A DNA stretch of 64,000 nucleotides from Deltaproteobacteria bacterium RIFCSPHIGHO2_02_FULL_44_16 (GTDB lineage: Bacteria > UBA10199 > 2-02-FULL-44-16), in contig MGRM01000009.1 in assembly GCA_001798185.1 (NCBI GenBank), positions 149,745-213,744 of the forward strand, in the 5' to 3' direction. Below the pieces are notes generated by a model. The model was not told the DNA's origin. It did not search any database and saw nothing but the letters and a program-made list of their open reading frames with translations. The position numbers and the translations under genes were made by a program. Of the stretch, positions 48,842 through 61,300 are shown piece after piece. Every line of letters starts with the position of its first letter. Positions within the stretch are counted from its first letter, which is position 1.

Positions 48842-49951
48842 TTAGAACTTTGCTTCTAACTGAATAAGCGCTCGATGATGATTATCGTTATTTGCGCCGC
48901 TGATATTATCGTAATCTTCTGTCCAGAAATAAGCGACCTGAGCCTTCAGTCCTTTCACGATAAACCAATTCAAACCACCACCAAACTGATTTGCATTATT
49001 ATCTGCTCCTTCACGAAAAATTTGTCCCACTTGCACCGCAACCTGCAACTTTTCCGGAAGAAGATAAAACGAAGGAACAATATGATATCCAAAATCCGTG
49101 AGACGCGCTTCACGCAATTCAACTGGCAACGCTCCAAAACTTTGGAAATCGGTCCATCTCCAATAGACATCACTTCCAACTGCAAATCGTTTCCAGGTAA
49201 AAAGAAGTCCGGTTGACGTCTGAACAATCCAATCAATGACAGGAGGATTATTGTTAAAAGCATCCGGGTCATCAGTTCGTTTTCCGGAATAATTAATACC
49301 GGCAGAAGCTGCAAGAGATGGGGTCTCCTGAAGAATATTTACTCCCGCTTTCGCACCATAAGAAAATTTATAACTATCATTAAATGTATATTGATCTTCA
49401 TTGGAGTTAATCGCTGCAACATCGTAGAAAAATCTTCCGACTTCACCGGCAAGATCGACTCCAAGTCCCGCTGGATTACCGAAGCTTGCGCGCGTAACGG
49501 TTAACTGGGTTGCCGTATCATATTGTGTAACAGTAACGGGTGGTTCAGGAAGGACTTGATTTTCTTCCATTCCGAGAGGGAGCCCCACAAAACCGACACT
49601 TAATTCAAACTCGGGACGGAAAGTATAGGTAATTGCTCCGCCGCTAATATTGACCGTTCTGAAATTTGCAGATTGTGTGGAATGTGCCAGTTTGATCGTA
49701 AATTTAAGTTTTTCATACATCGTTGCTTTAAAACTGACGTATGCCGTGCGAAGACGAAAGCCGAGCTTTGGTTCTTCTGTCGTGCTGTCAGTGAATTCTA
49801 AACGAGGAGTAACACCACCTCGAATCGTTAATTGAAAATTTTCGTCATCACTTTTGAGGTAAAAACCATCTTTATATCCAACTGATGCTTGCACAGGGAG
49901 TGCAAAGAGTATGACGACACACAGCGTTCCCCACGAGACAATCCGCTTCAT
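48842..49951 (-). CDS. Phosphate-selective porin (OprO/P-like)
   Basis: A 369-residue outer-membrane porin: signal peptide MKRIVSWGTLCVVILFALPVQA, 'SDDENFQLTIRGGVTPRLEF', repeated amphipathic beta strands and a terminal Phe (ALIQLEAKF). The pattern fits the OprP family. A phosphate- or phosphonate-binding lipoprotein gene lies nearby (46595-47548), so a phosphate uptake link is plausible. AAAGGAG precedes the start and a terminator follows the stop. Confidence 0.82.
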   Translation of the reverse strand: MKRIVSWGTLCVVILFALPVQASVGYKDGFYLKSDDENFQLTIRGGVTPRLEFTDSTTEEPKLGFRLRTAYVSFKATMYEKLKFTIKLAHSTQSANFRTVNISGGAITYTFRPEFELSVGFVGLPLGMEENQVLPEPPVTVTQYDTATQLTVTRASFGNPAGLGVDLAGEVGRFFYDVAAINSNEDQYTFNDSYKFSYGAKAGVNILQETPSLAASAGINYSGKRTDDPDAFNNNPPVIDWIVQTSTGLLFTWKRFAVGSDVYWRWTDFQSFGALPVELREARLTDFGYHIVPSFYLLPEKLQVAVQVGQIFREGADNNANQFGGGLNWFIVKGLKAQVAYFWTEDYDNISGANNDNHHRALIQLEAKF

Positions 49952-50058
49952 AATGACAAGCTCCTTTCAACTTTTTGAACGAGAAATGGTGACAACACCT
50001 TATCGGAGAGGTTTAAGGGAAGTTGCGTGGTTTTTTGTAAGACTGTAACTATTTGTTT

Positions 50059-50310
50059 TTATTTGGAAATAAAAGGTTTTAATTCCAATGAAGGTCCCAA
50101 TTCGATGGCATTTTTCTCCATTCGTCTTAACGATTCTTCAGTAGAAAAAATCCAGTTGGTTACATTTTCGAGTTGATTCAACCAAAAGCCGCGTTGTTCC
50201 TCATCCTCACTTTTTTCCACAAAAATAATCAATGCTGACTTTGGACGCTTCCACAGCTCCTGGATCCATGGATAATGCGGTTTCGAAAGTTTGATTTTTG
50301 CAGAAGTCAC
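50059..50310 (-). CDS. Hypothetical 83-residue protein
   Basis: Begins with GTG (MTSAKIKLSKPHYPWIQELWKRP) and has helical, charged content. Nothing recognised. It follows the AAA/DUF4143 gene on the same strand after 42 bases. It may be a remnant; evidence is limited to an open frame. Confidence 0.4.
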   Translation of the reverse strand: MTSAKIKLSKPHYPWIQELWKRPKSALIIFVEKSEDEEQRGFWLNQLENVTNWIFSTEESLRRMEKNAIELGPSLELKPFISK

Positions 50311-50352
50311 ATTACTGTATCGATAGAACGAGGGAAAAGTTTCCCGAAAATT

Positions 50353-51495
50353 TTATGATATTTGCTGGTGGAGAACTTTCTGAATTTGATCAAGGGGAAG
50401 AGCTGTTATTTTTTGATGCAAGGGATAGGAATCTCCTTTTGGATAAATGACCCAGAGATGTTCCAGAGGTAATGCTTCAATTGCAGAAAGCATCGACCGC
50501 GTACGTCGGGGAGCGTCGGAATATTTGACTTCGATTCCCCAAAGCTTCCCCTTTGCTTTCCAGAAAAGATCAACCTCAGATCCTCCGTGTGTTTTCCAAA
50601 AAAAACATTCATCGGACGAAAGCCGCAAGCATCGAATCGCCATTTCGAGCGCAAAGCCTTCCCAAGATGCACCGAGCTTGGGATGAGCTGTAAGCTCTTC
50701 AAAATTTTCGATATTTTGCAGCGTGTGAAAAATACCAGAATCCTGAAAGTAAAGACGCGGTTGCTTCACCACTCGCTTTCCGACATTGGTAAACCATGGC
50801 TGAAGAAGTCTCACCATAAAAGTCCCTGCAAGGATATCAATGTACTTCCGAGCCGTCATATCAGAAACGCCGAATGAACGACCAATTTCGGAAACATTCA
50901 AAATTTGTCCATGATAGTGACTCAGCATCATCCAAAATCGTCGAAGCGTTTCAGATGGAATACTAATACCAAGTTGTGGGATATCACGTTCAAGAAAATC
51001 CCGAATGAAATCACGCCGCCACTGAAAACTGACACGATCATCAGACGCAAGAAAGGATCGAGGGAAACCACCTCTGATCCAAAGTTTCGTGAGGTGATCC
51101 ATCCCAACTTCTTCGAGATCAAATCCATGAAGCGATACATAGGAGATACGACCAGCAAGCGATTCAGAACTTTGTCGAATAAGATCGCGAGAGGCGCTCC
51201 CAAGAATGAGATATCGTTGATCGGAGCGATAGTCGACAAGATGCCGAAGGAGCGGAAACAAATCAGGCTTTCGTTGAATTTCATCAATCACGATAGTTCC
51301 GCGAAGTGGTTCGAGACAGAGCTTTGGTTCATCAAGCTTTGCGAGATCGACTGGATTCTCCAGATCAAGAAAGTGTTCAGCCGAAATCTGCCGCGCAAGC
51401 GTTGTCTTTCCGCATTGACGTGGTCCAAGCAGTCCAACGACACGAAAATGCTTCAGCCGCTCTTCGACCTCTTTTTGAGCATGTCTTGAAATCAT
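50353..51495 (-). CDS. AAA ATPase with DUF4143
   Basis: A 380-residue AAA_14-DUF4143 protein. Walker A 'LLGPRQCGKTTLARQI', Walker B 'IVIDEIQRKPDLF', 'LILGSASRDLIRQSSESLAGR', and in DUF4143 'WRRDFIRDFLERDIPQLG', 'DSGIFHTL' and 'WEGFALEMAI' with 'GSEVDLFWKAKGKLWGIEVKYS' (a PD-(D/E)XK-like D..ExK pattern). These are common orphan genes of unknown role. It is distantly similar to the gene at 34517. Confidence 0.9.
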   Translation of the reverse strand: MISRHAQKEVEERLKHFRVVGLLGPRQCGKTTLARQISAEHFLDLENPVDLAKLDEPKLCLEPLRGTIVIDEIQRKPDLFPLLRHLVDYRSDQRYLILGSASRDLIRQSSESLAGRISYVSLHGFDLEEVGMDHLTKLWIRGGFPRSFLASDDRVSFQWRRDFIRDFLERDIPQLGISIPSETLRRFWMMLSHYHGQILNVSEIGRSFGVSDMTARKYIDILAGTFMVRLLQPWFTNVGKRVVKQPRLYFQDSGIFHTLQNIENFEELTAHPKLGASWEGFALEMAIRCLRLSSDECFFWKTHGGSEVDLFWKAKGKLWGIEVKYSDAPRRTRSMLSAIEALPLEHLWVIYPKGDSYPLHQKITALPLDQIQKVLHQQIS

Positions 51496-51616
51496 GCATT
51501 AAGGATAAAGAATAACTATGAAATTTCAAATGATTTGTTTGAAATTTCCTTGATATAGAATAAGCCATTGAATTTAATAGATATTTTTAACAGATCGCTA
51601 TGCCATTCAAACCTAT

Positions 51617-52972
51617 TTAGGGTTTAGGAGTGAGCTGCAAGGTACCGCCGCCGTTTAAGAAGGTGATGTTGCCGCCGGCGAGGGCTGATGGAGTTAAGGC
51701 CGATGTCTCGGCAAGTGTGGTTGGGGTTTTCGCAAGCGCTGCGGGGCATTTCAGACCATCGGTTCGCTCAAGAAGTTTAACTGTCACTTGCTTCCAACCA
51801 AAAAGTTCTTTTTGTCCTGTGGATGCCACAAGTGAAGCATTGAGATTCGAATAATTTGCAGGAGTGTTGACCGAAGTGAGTCCCTGTTCTGCACCAGAGC
51901 ATGCGAAAGAATACGAAGCATTATCGCCAAAAAAATGAACTTCGACGGTCGCATTTGCAGATGGCGCTAAAGAATAGGTCAAGCTCCTCACCTGATAGCT
52001 TGTGACATCTGCAAGACGCACAACACTTGTTTCAAATGCTTTGGTGGCAATAGACTGAAAACTGATAAATCCTTTTCCGTTTTTAAAAGAGAGGCGCTCG
52101 CCAATCATCTCTCCAATAGGCTTTGTTTCTGTCTCCGCCACAAGTTCCGGTCCTTGTGTTTTCTGGATAAAGAGACTGAGTTTCGCGATCATATTTGAAA
52201 ACTCAGGATCAGTAGAAGAAAAACATTCGATCGGAATATGCAGACCTGCATAGAGAATATTCCCGAATTTTACCGGCAACAAATATTTGTCATCGACTTG
52301 ACAGTTCTGAACCGCATTTCCACTACTGTCTATTCGCGTGGCAAAAAGAAAATAGCGATGTTCAGTACGCGCATCAGCGCCACTGTCAAAGAAAAGTTTG
52401 TCGATAAAAAGTCCCGTCGTAAGCGAAGGGGCTAAAGCAGGAATCGAAATCTCTTCTTCGCTATGAACACGGAGAGTAACGCTCGAAAGACCGTTCGCTG
52501 TCCAAATGGGAGCGTTGGTGAGTTCTTCAAACGTAAGTTCTTCAGACATGCCAACGATATCATCATCTCGTGAAATCGGTTCAGGACAATTTTCACTATC
52601 TTTTTCCACAACGACAATTTGAAAACGGGCGGCACTGTCAGGCTTGTCATCATTCACCGCTTGCATCGGAATATCGAGCATGCCGTAATAAACGCCGGGC
52701 GTGGCAAGTTGACTGATGCCATCTGTCCCACTTGCACAGGTGAGATCCTTTCCCTCTCCGCCAACATCTCGAAGATAAATTGCAAACTCCCCTTGAGAAC
52801 TGAACTCGTCATCAAGACCACCATTGACATAAAAGTGATCCACGACAAGCGCTTTAGCTTCATTGATATCCAGAACAGGACCTTCGATCGAAGAAGGAAA
52901 CCCTCCATCGCTGCCACAAGAGAGAAAAAGAGCATATATGATACACACAAGGAATCCTGTTTTCTCTCTCAT
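51617..52972 (-). CDS. Lipoprotein of unknown function
   Basis: 451 residues; MREKTGFLVCIIYALFLSC, then GSDGG. AAGGAG precedes the start. The mature protein is beta-rich with three similar segments ('LSSVTLRVHSEEEI', 'SVVRLADVTSYQVRSL'...) and Cys residues; no named domain. Likely outer-membrane or surface-attached. Confidence 0.8.
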   Translation of the reverse strand: MREKTGFLVCIIYALFLSCGSDGGFPSSIEGPVLDINEAKALVVDHFYVNGGLDDEFSSQGEFAIYLRDVGGEGKDLTCASGTDGISQLATPGVYYGMLDIPMQAVNDDKPDSAARFQIVVVEKDSENCPEPISRDDDIVGMSEELTFEELTNAPIWTANGLSSVTLRVHSEEEISIPALAPSLTTGLFIDKLFFDSGADARTEHRYFLFATRIDSSGNAVQNCQVDDKYLLPVKFGNILYAGLHIPIECFSSTDPEFSNMIAKLSLFIQKTQGPELVAETETKPIGEMIGERLSFKNGKGFISFQSIATKAFETSVVRLADVTSYQVRSLTYSLAPSANATVEVHFFGDNASYSFACSGAEQGLTSVNTPANYSNLNASLVASTGQKELFGWKQVTVKLLERTDGLKCPAALAKTPTTLAETSALTPSALAGGNITFLNGGGTLQLTPKP

Positions 52973-53048
52973 GCTCTTCTCTCCTTAAAATAATGCCAAA
53001 AATTCGAGGTATCATAGCAAAAGGAGAAAGAGGTGGCGACAGAAAACC

Positions 53049-55028
53049 CTAGCCTCCGACGATTTTTTTCTCAAGGCGGAGAAGGCGATCGCGGATATTG
53101 GCCGCTTCTTCGAATTCGAGTTTTTTTGCATATTTCATCATTTGCCGCTTGAGGGATGCGATTTCCTTATCGAGTTTCTCAAGAGGAATCTCTTCTTCTT
53201 CAAGAGGAGGAGTGACGTAATCAAGCTCATAAATGGAATGCATCACATTACTAATCTCTTTTTGAATCGATTGAGGGGTGAGGCCATGCTGAAGATTATA
53301 CGCTCCCTGCTTTTGACGGCGCCGATCCGTCTCATCGATCGCTCGTTTCATCGAAGCGGTCATAACATCGGCATAAAGAATCGCTCGGCCATGGACATTT
53401 CGTGCTGCACGACCAAACGTTTGTATGAGCGAGCGTGTCGAACGCAAAAACCCTTCGCGATCTGCATCAAGAATGGCAACCAGCGCCACTTCAGGAAGAT
53501 CAAGCCCTTCGCGTAATAAGTTGATACCAACCAAAACATCAAACTCACCCAGTCGAAGGCTCCGCAAAATCTCCATACGCTCAAAGGATTCGATATCAGA
53601 ATGAAGATAACGAACACGAATTCCTTTTTCGCGAAAATGTTCTGAAAGATCTTCTGCCATCCGTTTGGTAAGCGTCGTCACTAACACCCGCCGCCCTACA
53701 CTTGTCTCTTTCTGAATTTCTCCGATCAGATTGTCGACTTGGCCTTTGGTCGGACGAACTTCAATTTCAGGATCCATCAGTCCGGTGGGACGAATCACTT
53801 GTTCGACCACTTCACCGTGTGAATTTTTTAATTCATAATCCGCAGGCGTTGCAGAAACATAGACAACTTGCTCCACAAGTTTTTCAAATTCATCGAAGCG
53901 AAGGGGACGATTGTCGAGCGCTGATGGGAGACGAAAACCGTATTCCACAAGCGTTGTCTTCCGCGATCGGTCGCCATGATACATTCCGCCGATCTGCGGC
54001 ACGGTGACATGACTCTCATCGATGACCAGCAAAAAATCGCGCGGAAAATATTCAATCAGTGTTGGAGGAGCTTCGCCCTCTTTACGTCCCGTCAGATGCC
54101 GTGAATAATTTTCAATCCCCTTACAAAAACCCATCTCTTCAATCATCTCGAGATCAAATTTTGTTCGCTGCTCGATGCGCGCTCTTTCAAGAGGTTTGTT
54201 CAGCTCATGTAATTCTTTGAGTCGCGCTTCAAGTTCGAGTTTGATATTGACCACCGCTGTTTTTCTGCGTTCTTCTTCCGTCACAAAATGGCTTCCGGGA
54301 TAAACATCAATCTTCTCCATATCACGTTGTACTTGACCCGTAAGCGCATCGATTTCCACGATTCTTTCGAGATCATCCCCAAAAAATTCAAATCGAAGCG
54401 CGCGCGCATCTTCATACGCCGGAAAAACTTCCACCACATCACCGCGAACGCGAAACGTTCCACGATGAAAATCATAATCGTTTCGTTGGTATTGAATATC
54501 GACTAACTCATGCAAAAACTTTTGCCGCTCGAGGGCTGCGCCCTTCTTCAATTCAATGTGCATACCCTTATAAGATTCTGCAGAACCTAATCCATAAATA
54601 CAGGAGACACTCGCCACAATAATCACATCGCGACGGGTGAGGAGTGAATGGGTTGCCGAATGGCGCAACTTATCAATACGTTCATTGATGGCGGAATCTT
54701 TTTCGATAAACAGATCTTGCGCAGGCATATACGCTTCGGGCTGATAATAATCGTAGTAACTGACAAAATATTCGACCGCATTTTCAGGAAAGAGCTCTTT
54801 GAACTCAGCATAGAGTTGTGCCGCGAGCGTTTTATTGGGCGCCATCACCAGTGTAGGCTTCTCGATGTTAGCGATCACGTGCGCAATCGTAAATGTTTTT
54901 CCCGAACCAGTCACCCCCATGAGTGTCTGATGTTTTTTTCCTTCGCGAACCCCTTGCGTAAGCTTGGCAATGGCTTCCGGCTGATCGCCTTTAGGAGTGA
55001 AGCTTGTGGTAAGTTTAAAAAGAGACAT
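53049..55028 (-). CDS. uvrB: Excinuclease ABC subunit UvrB
   Basis: A 659-residue UvrB of nucleotide excision repair. Walker A '[16 protein letters not shown]', the damage-wedge hairpin '[20 protein letters not shown]', '[14 protein letters not shown]', helicase motif '[20 protein letters not shown]' and 'QTFGRAARN', and a C-terminal UVR domain ('[20 protein letters not shown]'). It is transcribed alone in a stretch of normal composition; the following 304 bases contain no convincing gene. Confidence 0.98.
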   Translation of the reverse strand: MSLFKLTTSFTPKGDQPEAIAKLTQGVREGKKHQTLMGVTGSGKTFTIAHVIANIEKPTLVMAPNKTLAAQLYAEFKELFPENAVEYFVSYYDYYQPEAYMPAQDLFIEKDSAINERIDKLRHSATHSLLTRRDVIIVASVSCIYGLGSAESYKGMHIELKKGAALERQKFLHELVDIQYQRNDYDFHRGTFRVRGDVVEVFPAYEDARALRFEFFGDDLERIVEIDALTGQVQRDMEKIDVYPGSHFVTEEERRKTAVVNIKLELEARLKELHELNKPLERARIEQRTKFDLEMIEEMGFCKGIENYSRHLTGRKEGEAPPTLIEYFPRDFLLVIDESHVTVPQIGGMYHGDRSRKTTLVEYGFRLPSALDNRPLRFDEFEKLVEQVVYVSATPADYELKNSHGEVVEQVIRPTGLMDPEIEVRPTKGQVDNLIGEIQKETSVGRRVLVTTLTKRMAEDLSEHFREKGIRVRYLHSDIESFERMEILRSLRLGEFDVLVGINLLREGLDLPEVALVAILDADREGFLRSTRSLIQTFGRAARNVHGRAILYADVMTASMKRAIDETDRRRQKQGAYNLQHGLTPQSIQKEISNVMHSIYELDYVTPPLEEEEIPLEKLDKEIASLKRQMMKYAKKLEFEEAANIRDRLLRLEKKIVGG

Positions 55029-55332
55029 ACGTCAAACCCATAAGTGACCGGCAGATATTGGTCAAGAAGGGCAAACACAAGAAAAAATAGAAAGTTTTTC
55101 TTTCCTCGACCTTGTTTATCTGTCGCTCATTCCACGATCGCAGCTCGCGATGCCTCATCGACGCGGGAAACGATGGTTGCTCAATAAAAAAAGATTGAGA
55201 GAGTTCGGGAAGAAACTCAATTACCCCCCCTTGCTCGACAAACTCACGACATTGGGGATGTGAGGAGCAGGAAGTGTGCAATGCAAAAGGAAAGGGTCCC
55301 TTTGAGCCCTTCTTTTCCCAGAAGCATTTTAT
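55029..55332. other. Intergenic region without convincing gene
   Basis: Between uvrB and the RHS gene. A TTG-started 88-residue frame (55015-55281) overlaps the uvrB start and looks non-coding. A weak AAGGG/CCCTT hairpin with a T-rich tail lies at about 55289-55313 and may end RHS transcription. Nothing else was seen; notably no clear immunity gene for the RHS protein. Confidence 0.5.
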
Positions 55333-58300
55333 TTATTTTCCTCCAAGCTCGAGGAACTTCTGCCACTCATCGGGACTGAGGGTGTGAATTCCACCTTCCT
55401 CAACGTCGCCCCAACTCGCCCCTCCACCTTGCTCAGACTGCAACGGCTTTGTCGGCGTTCGATCAAGTGGAATACGCATTGTTGGATACTCATCCGCCGC
55501 CATAATTTGCCGTCCCACTACCTCATCGGCAGGTGTCCGTTCAACGCCTCGAGTTGTAACTTTTACCCCTGGTTCATGAACTAAATAACTTTCTTCAAAA
55601 AGACGCGTTTCATTTGCAGCGCGCTTATCCATTTCTCGCCTAAGGGCCCTGACATCAACTATTCCAGCACGAGCTGAGCGATCCATCATAATAGGAGGTA
55701 GCTCAGGAATTCGAATTCTTATAGTTTCTTCTGCTATCAGAGCTACCTTTTCTTGTACTCGTCTTGTGGCTGCTCGCGCTAAGCTCGTGGCCCCTAACGG
55801 TGAAATCGGAATCGGAATGCCTGTGCCTGCAGAAAATGCTTCCATCGCAAGGGTTTCTCCTGCCGCTGCCATTCCTTCGGTAGCTGCCATGCCAACATTT
55901 TGAACTATGGTCATTGCCTGGAGTGCATATCCCGCCACCTTCATTCCGACATAGGTCTGCGGAGCCATGAGTCCCTGTCGATTTCCCGGACCAAAAGTCC
56001 CTGCACCAAACGCCCGTTCACCCGGGACCATGATCGGGATGATCGGTTCTTTCGGTGCATGCCCTGTCGGATCATTGTATTTGATCGGATTATTAAAGGT
56101 ATACGCATACCGATTCCAGGCCTGGGCATTCGTTGGAGAGGGCAAGACACTATCAGCCTGTGTAAACCGCCCCATCACTGGATCATACATCCGCGCCCCG
56201 TAGTCATAGAGCCCCGTTTCTTCATCCAGCTTCTGCCCCGTATACCGCTGCGCGATCACCACTGATCCCTCACTCCCCGCCATAAACGTTTCCCCAAACG
56301 GGAAGTGCGCTTCCTTTGTCACCGCCTCTCCATCGGTTCCCGATGTAATCACCTCGCTCGATCCCAAGTGATTGGGCCACACAAAGTACCACTGCGCATT
56401 CGGCGATCCATACTGCGATGTCCCGCTCAGCCGCTGCTGTTTGTTTGCCGTGACCTGCATCCCAGTCGGCTGGCCGGCCATGCTCCCAAATCCGTACCAC
56501 CCCAGCCTTCCCACCCCCGGCGCCGAGACAAATCGCGTCTCTGCCTGAGCACCATCGCGTCTTCGAATTTCATGCCCAGCAACGAAAAACGTCCTCACCG
56601 GACTTCCCGATGTCGGATACATCATTTTCCGAATGCGTGTTCCTCCAAAGTCATAGAGATACTCCGCTACCTTTCGATTCGCGACATCGTCCCACACTTC
56701 GGTCAGTTTGTTCTCTCCATTGTAGACATACCGGAATTTCTTCCCTCCGTTCTCCGCACGATGGGTCATGTTTCCCGCATCGTCAAAAATCGCTCCCATC
56801 GCAATCCCCGGCGTCGTCACCGCCTGCATCAGTCGTTGCAAACGTTGCTGCTGGGACGAACCCTGCTTTCCGCCACCAAACAACGAATGCAGGATGGATC
56901 CGACCACTCCGCTCTCTTTCTTCGAAGCTCCCAGCGGGTTTGCTCCGGTGGCGGCCATCCCACCTGTCATCACCTGCCCCGTACCCCCTGCCGTTTTCCC
57001 CCCTGTCGTCTTCCCCTTGCCGTTGTTTCCTCCGCTGTCCATGACCTCCATCCCTGGATCCGCTTTCACCTGTTGTTGCTTTCCCCCCTCGTTATTCCCC
57101 GAAACCGTCCCCACGATCACATGCCCGTTGTCTTCGTAGCGAAATCCCCTCGGCCCTTTCTTTTGGATATTCCCGATTTCATCGTAGTCGTACTCCTCTC
57201 TTCCGTAGATCCCGCTCGCCGTCTTCAACCGACTGAGCGCATCATAGGTCATGCCCTGCGTCTTCCTCGCATCCAGCTTGTCTTCAATCCGATCGATGTT
57301 CCCGATCGGATCGTAGGTATATTTCACCTCCTGCAACTTGGTTCCTCGCTGATTCGTCGTCTGCAGCGTGTCCAAAAAATGTTCCTCAGTATACGTATAC
57401 GTCGCCGTCGCCTTCCCCATCACTTTCCGTTTCATCTGCCCTAACGCATTGTGGTCCTCAAACAGCGCAAAAGGAACCCCTCCCACAAGCACGCTCGCCA
57501 GATGTGATCCTTCCGCGGAGTACTGATACTCCACGTCACGCGACCCCTGCACGCGCACCTTCTGCAGTCGATTGAGACGGTCGAATTCTCTCTCTTCCGC
57601 CCATTGAGCAAAACGCCCCCCCACATCCTCGATCTTCGTCGTCTCCTTCTTTACGTTCCCCATCACGTCATACTCAAACCACCACTGCCGCTCCTTCGGA
57701 AGCATCCGCACACTCGTCAACCTCCCCTTCGCATGCGGTTCATTCGGCTGCGTTCCATCGTAAAAGTAATACGTCACTTCCAACGGTTTTCCCGGAGCCG
57801 CCACCTCCTTCTGCTGCAACCGATGAATCTGATCATAGAAATGCGTCGTCACATTGCCCAGCGCGTCGGTCACCTGGGACAGCCGGTCGACATCCGTATA
57901 CGTATAGTTCGTCGTTCCTGTCTGCGAATCGGTCCCACTCACAACTCTTCCGCGACTGTCGTAAATAAACGTCAATTCTTCGTTATTGGGAAGGACCACT
58001 CGCTTCACCCGATATCCCGCATCATAATCGTAACGCAGCGGTTGATTCGCCGCATCGAAGATCACTTCCAACATACCCTTGGCATTAAATTGTGCCGTCG
58101 TTTGCTGCTGCTTTGCATCGGTCATGCTCACTTCCTTGCCATCATACGTGATCGTTCGAATCGTCTTCGGTCCGCTTGCCAATAACTTGACTACCTGCAC
58201 AGGTCTCCCTTGACTGTCGTGAGTCACCTCAATCCACGTCGGCGTACTGCCGCTCCAATGCGGTTCCGTATACCGCAGGACTTTCCTCCGGCTCCGATAG

Positions 58301-61300
58301 ACCTCCTCGTAGAGGGTGACAACCTGTTTGCCACCATCGTCCGATTTCTCCGTCTTATAGACCCTCCCCAATCCATCCAAGTACTTCCGCTGCCACGGGC
58401 TCGCCTCAATCGTTGCCGCAGACCCGCCTGTTCCTCCGCTTCCTGCAAGGGACGCGCCTCCGACTCCCCCCGTCGGCGAGCCCAAACCTCCAACTCCTGG
58501 TGCCGGCGCAAGAACAGATCCAAAAGCCCGCTCTTCAAGATATTGCCCCTGCACATCCCCCAAATGCTTGTACTCCACACGAACCTCTCCGCCGCTGGGA
58601 AGGATCGTCTTCTTCAACCGCCCGAGAGGATCGTATTCCAATCGCGTCTCTTCTCCATTCGCCCCTCTTTTCTTCACCGCTCTCCCCGCATGGTCGTACT
58701 CCGTCGTCTCCGTCAACCGATGCACCACTCCTCGCTTCCGATACACCCGCGTCACCGACCTCGGATACACCCCAAAATCCGGATCATACTCAATCTCCGT
58801 CTGATACCCGTATGCATCCTGGCGCTGAACCACCCCTCCCCGATCATTATAGAATTGATTCTGCACTACCGTCACCCACCGCGCATTCCCGCCTGTCACC
58901 GCACACCAACTCCCCCCGTTTGCCCCCTGGCACTGCGCTGCATCAGCGCACAAAAGCTCCTCGCTCTTCACGATCCACCACTGATCCGCGTGCTTCACAT
59001 TGGCCGGATGATATGTGTGTTTGCTGCAGCTTAAAAGAAGCCCGTTCCCCTTCGACACCTTCACTCCATCCACCCTCCCAAAGAGCCAGTTCTGATCATC
59101 CGCCGGCCCATACTGCGTCGTCGTCACCACACAGTCATTGTCCGTACATGTCCGGATATCGGTCGGCAGGCCATGTGCATCATAGGCCTTTGTCACCGTC
59201 GTTTGATACAAGAGCTCACCGCTTCCATCCCCGTCAAAGATCATTGCCGTCTCCGTCGTCGGCCGAACATCGGTCACCCCCGCAATCGTCGTTACCGCCT
59301 CGTACCGACGGCTCGTCTCCGAAACCATGAATCCCTCTCCATTCAATATCTCCACCTTCGCAATGGCCCCATCAAACGGCTCATCCTGATAATACGTCGT
59401 CCTCACCTTCTCCCCCGTCTCTTCATTCGTCACCTCGTGCTCCTCAAACCCAAGATCGCGCGAACGCTGCCCCGCAAAAAGATACCGGGCATTCTTATAG
59501 CTATGCGTCTCCTTCCACTCTTGTCCCCGCCCGTTGCTCCTCACAATCTCCGTCACCACCGGCACGTACTGCGTCCGCACTCCCCCGCAGCCCCCGCTCG
59601 ACTCATGCTTCGTGCACGTCGTCCGCAAAGGATCGATCGCCCCCGTTGCCACAATCGCCTCGTGCGTCACCACGATCCGACCGCCAAGGCTCGTATGAAC
59701 CTCTTTGATGAGGTCGGGACGCTCTCCCTGTGACAGCATCACTTTCATCCCATGGTGTGGAAATCGTCCTCCACCAAACACATCGTCTAAACCATCTCCG
59801 TTAAAATCTCCCACCGTCATCGACATCAGATCCCCTTGATCACTCCACGACACCTCTGGCCGTTCCACAAGACCCTGCGGACCTCCCATCAATACCCGCA
59901 GATAAGCATCACCACTGTTCCAACCCGTGCTCCCCAGCACCACATCCATCGCCCGATCCCCGTTCAGATCTGCCAATTCCATCAACCACTGCGGCTCATG
60001 AATCCGCCGCCAGCCGCCATGCAGGGACAACTGGGGCAACTGCGTCTGGGAAAAACCGGCTACCCCTCCAAAAGCGATCTCAAGAGGACGATCGCCGTTG
60101 GACTCGTGAAACAGAACCTGGTCTCCGACCCCATCTCCATTGACATCTCCGATTCGATGCTGCCAGCGCTGGGCAGGATAGATCGATTCACGATAGATAA
60201 AGCGATCATTGGAATGGGTACAGTCGCGCGCGCCGCTCTCGTCGCCTTCGTGGCGAAGGCAAATAACATTGGTCCTCGGTTGAACATAAGCTCCCCAAGA
60301 CTGCTGCACTTGCCACGATGGATCTTGTCCGCTTGATATTCCTCGCCATGGATCGCCGTTAAAACGCAAAATCTCCCGCCCTTCGGTGTGCGATGACCAA
60401 GTCCAGGGAATCTGATAGGTGACACCTGACCTCGCATTCCAGTTCCCTCGCGTGCTCTCCACCTCATAATGTCCCAGGTTCATCAAAAAAATCTCGTTCA
60501 AACCATCTCCCGTCACATCCCCTACTGCCATCTCAAAGCTCTTTTCCACATCGAGATACCGCCATCTTCTTTGTCCTTCTCGCCCCACAAGATACAAAGG
60601 GTTTACATCGCGCCACTCCAATGCTGTGTGGTACCCCTGCTCACTTCCAAGAAGATAAGTCATCGCTGCCACATTGTCCCCGGGTGGACTTCCTTGAGGA
60701 GATGGATTCACATACTGGGCATAGTGCCACATCAACAGATCCGTCTTCCCGTCGTTGTTCACATCGGCTGGGACGACTGCCAGGGCCGGCGGCAATAGCC
60801 TTCCTGCAGGAGGCGCCCAGGAAGGAGTTTGTTCCACTATTGGTCCCAGTCCACTAGCACCACCTGTCATCAAATACAGTTGATGGGTTGTACCGTTGAC
60901 GATCGCCAAGTCCACACGACCATCCCCATTAAAGTCCACCGGCATCGTCTGCCAATGCAGAAGATTATTATTATAGTTTGTAAACGCGGGGAAAACAGGA
61001 TTGATCCTTCTCATCTCCTGCATCAACCCAAGTCCAGAGCTTCCTCCCATTGCTCCCGATATCGTCACCTCTGACTCGGGCCTCCCCACATCTCGGTGCT
61101 TCATCACGACTTCTATCAGATCGCTCAACCCATCCCCATTGATATCCAGTACCATTGCTTGCCGTGAGTATGGCGATGCCTGCTCCCGCCACCGTGAAAA
61201 GAGTTGAGGTGCTTGAAGGCCAGTCGCACTCCCCATCAACATGTAGATCAACCTCTCTTGGTCTTGACCAGCTCCTCCCTCAATATCTGTTTCGTAGCTC

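Noticed and set aside
55015-55281. 88-residue minus-strand ORF downstream of the RHS gene as an immunity protein
   Set aside because: It starts with TTG, overlaps the uvrB start codon, has no ribosome-binding site and reads like non-coding sequence.
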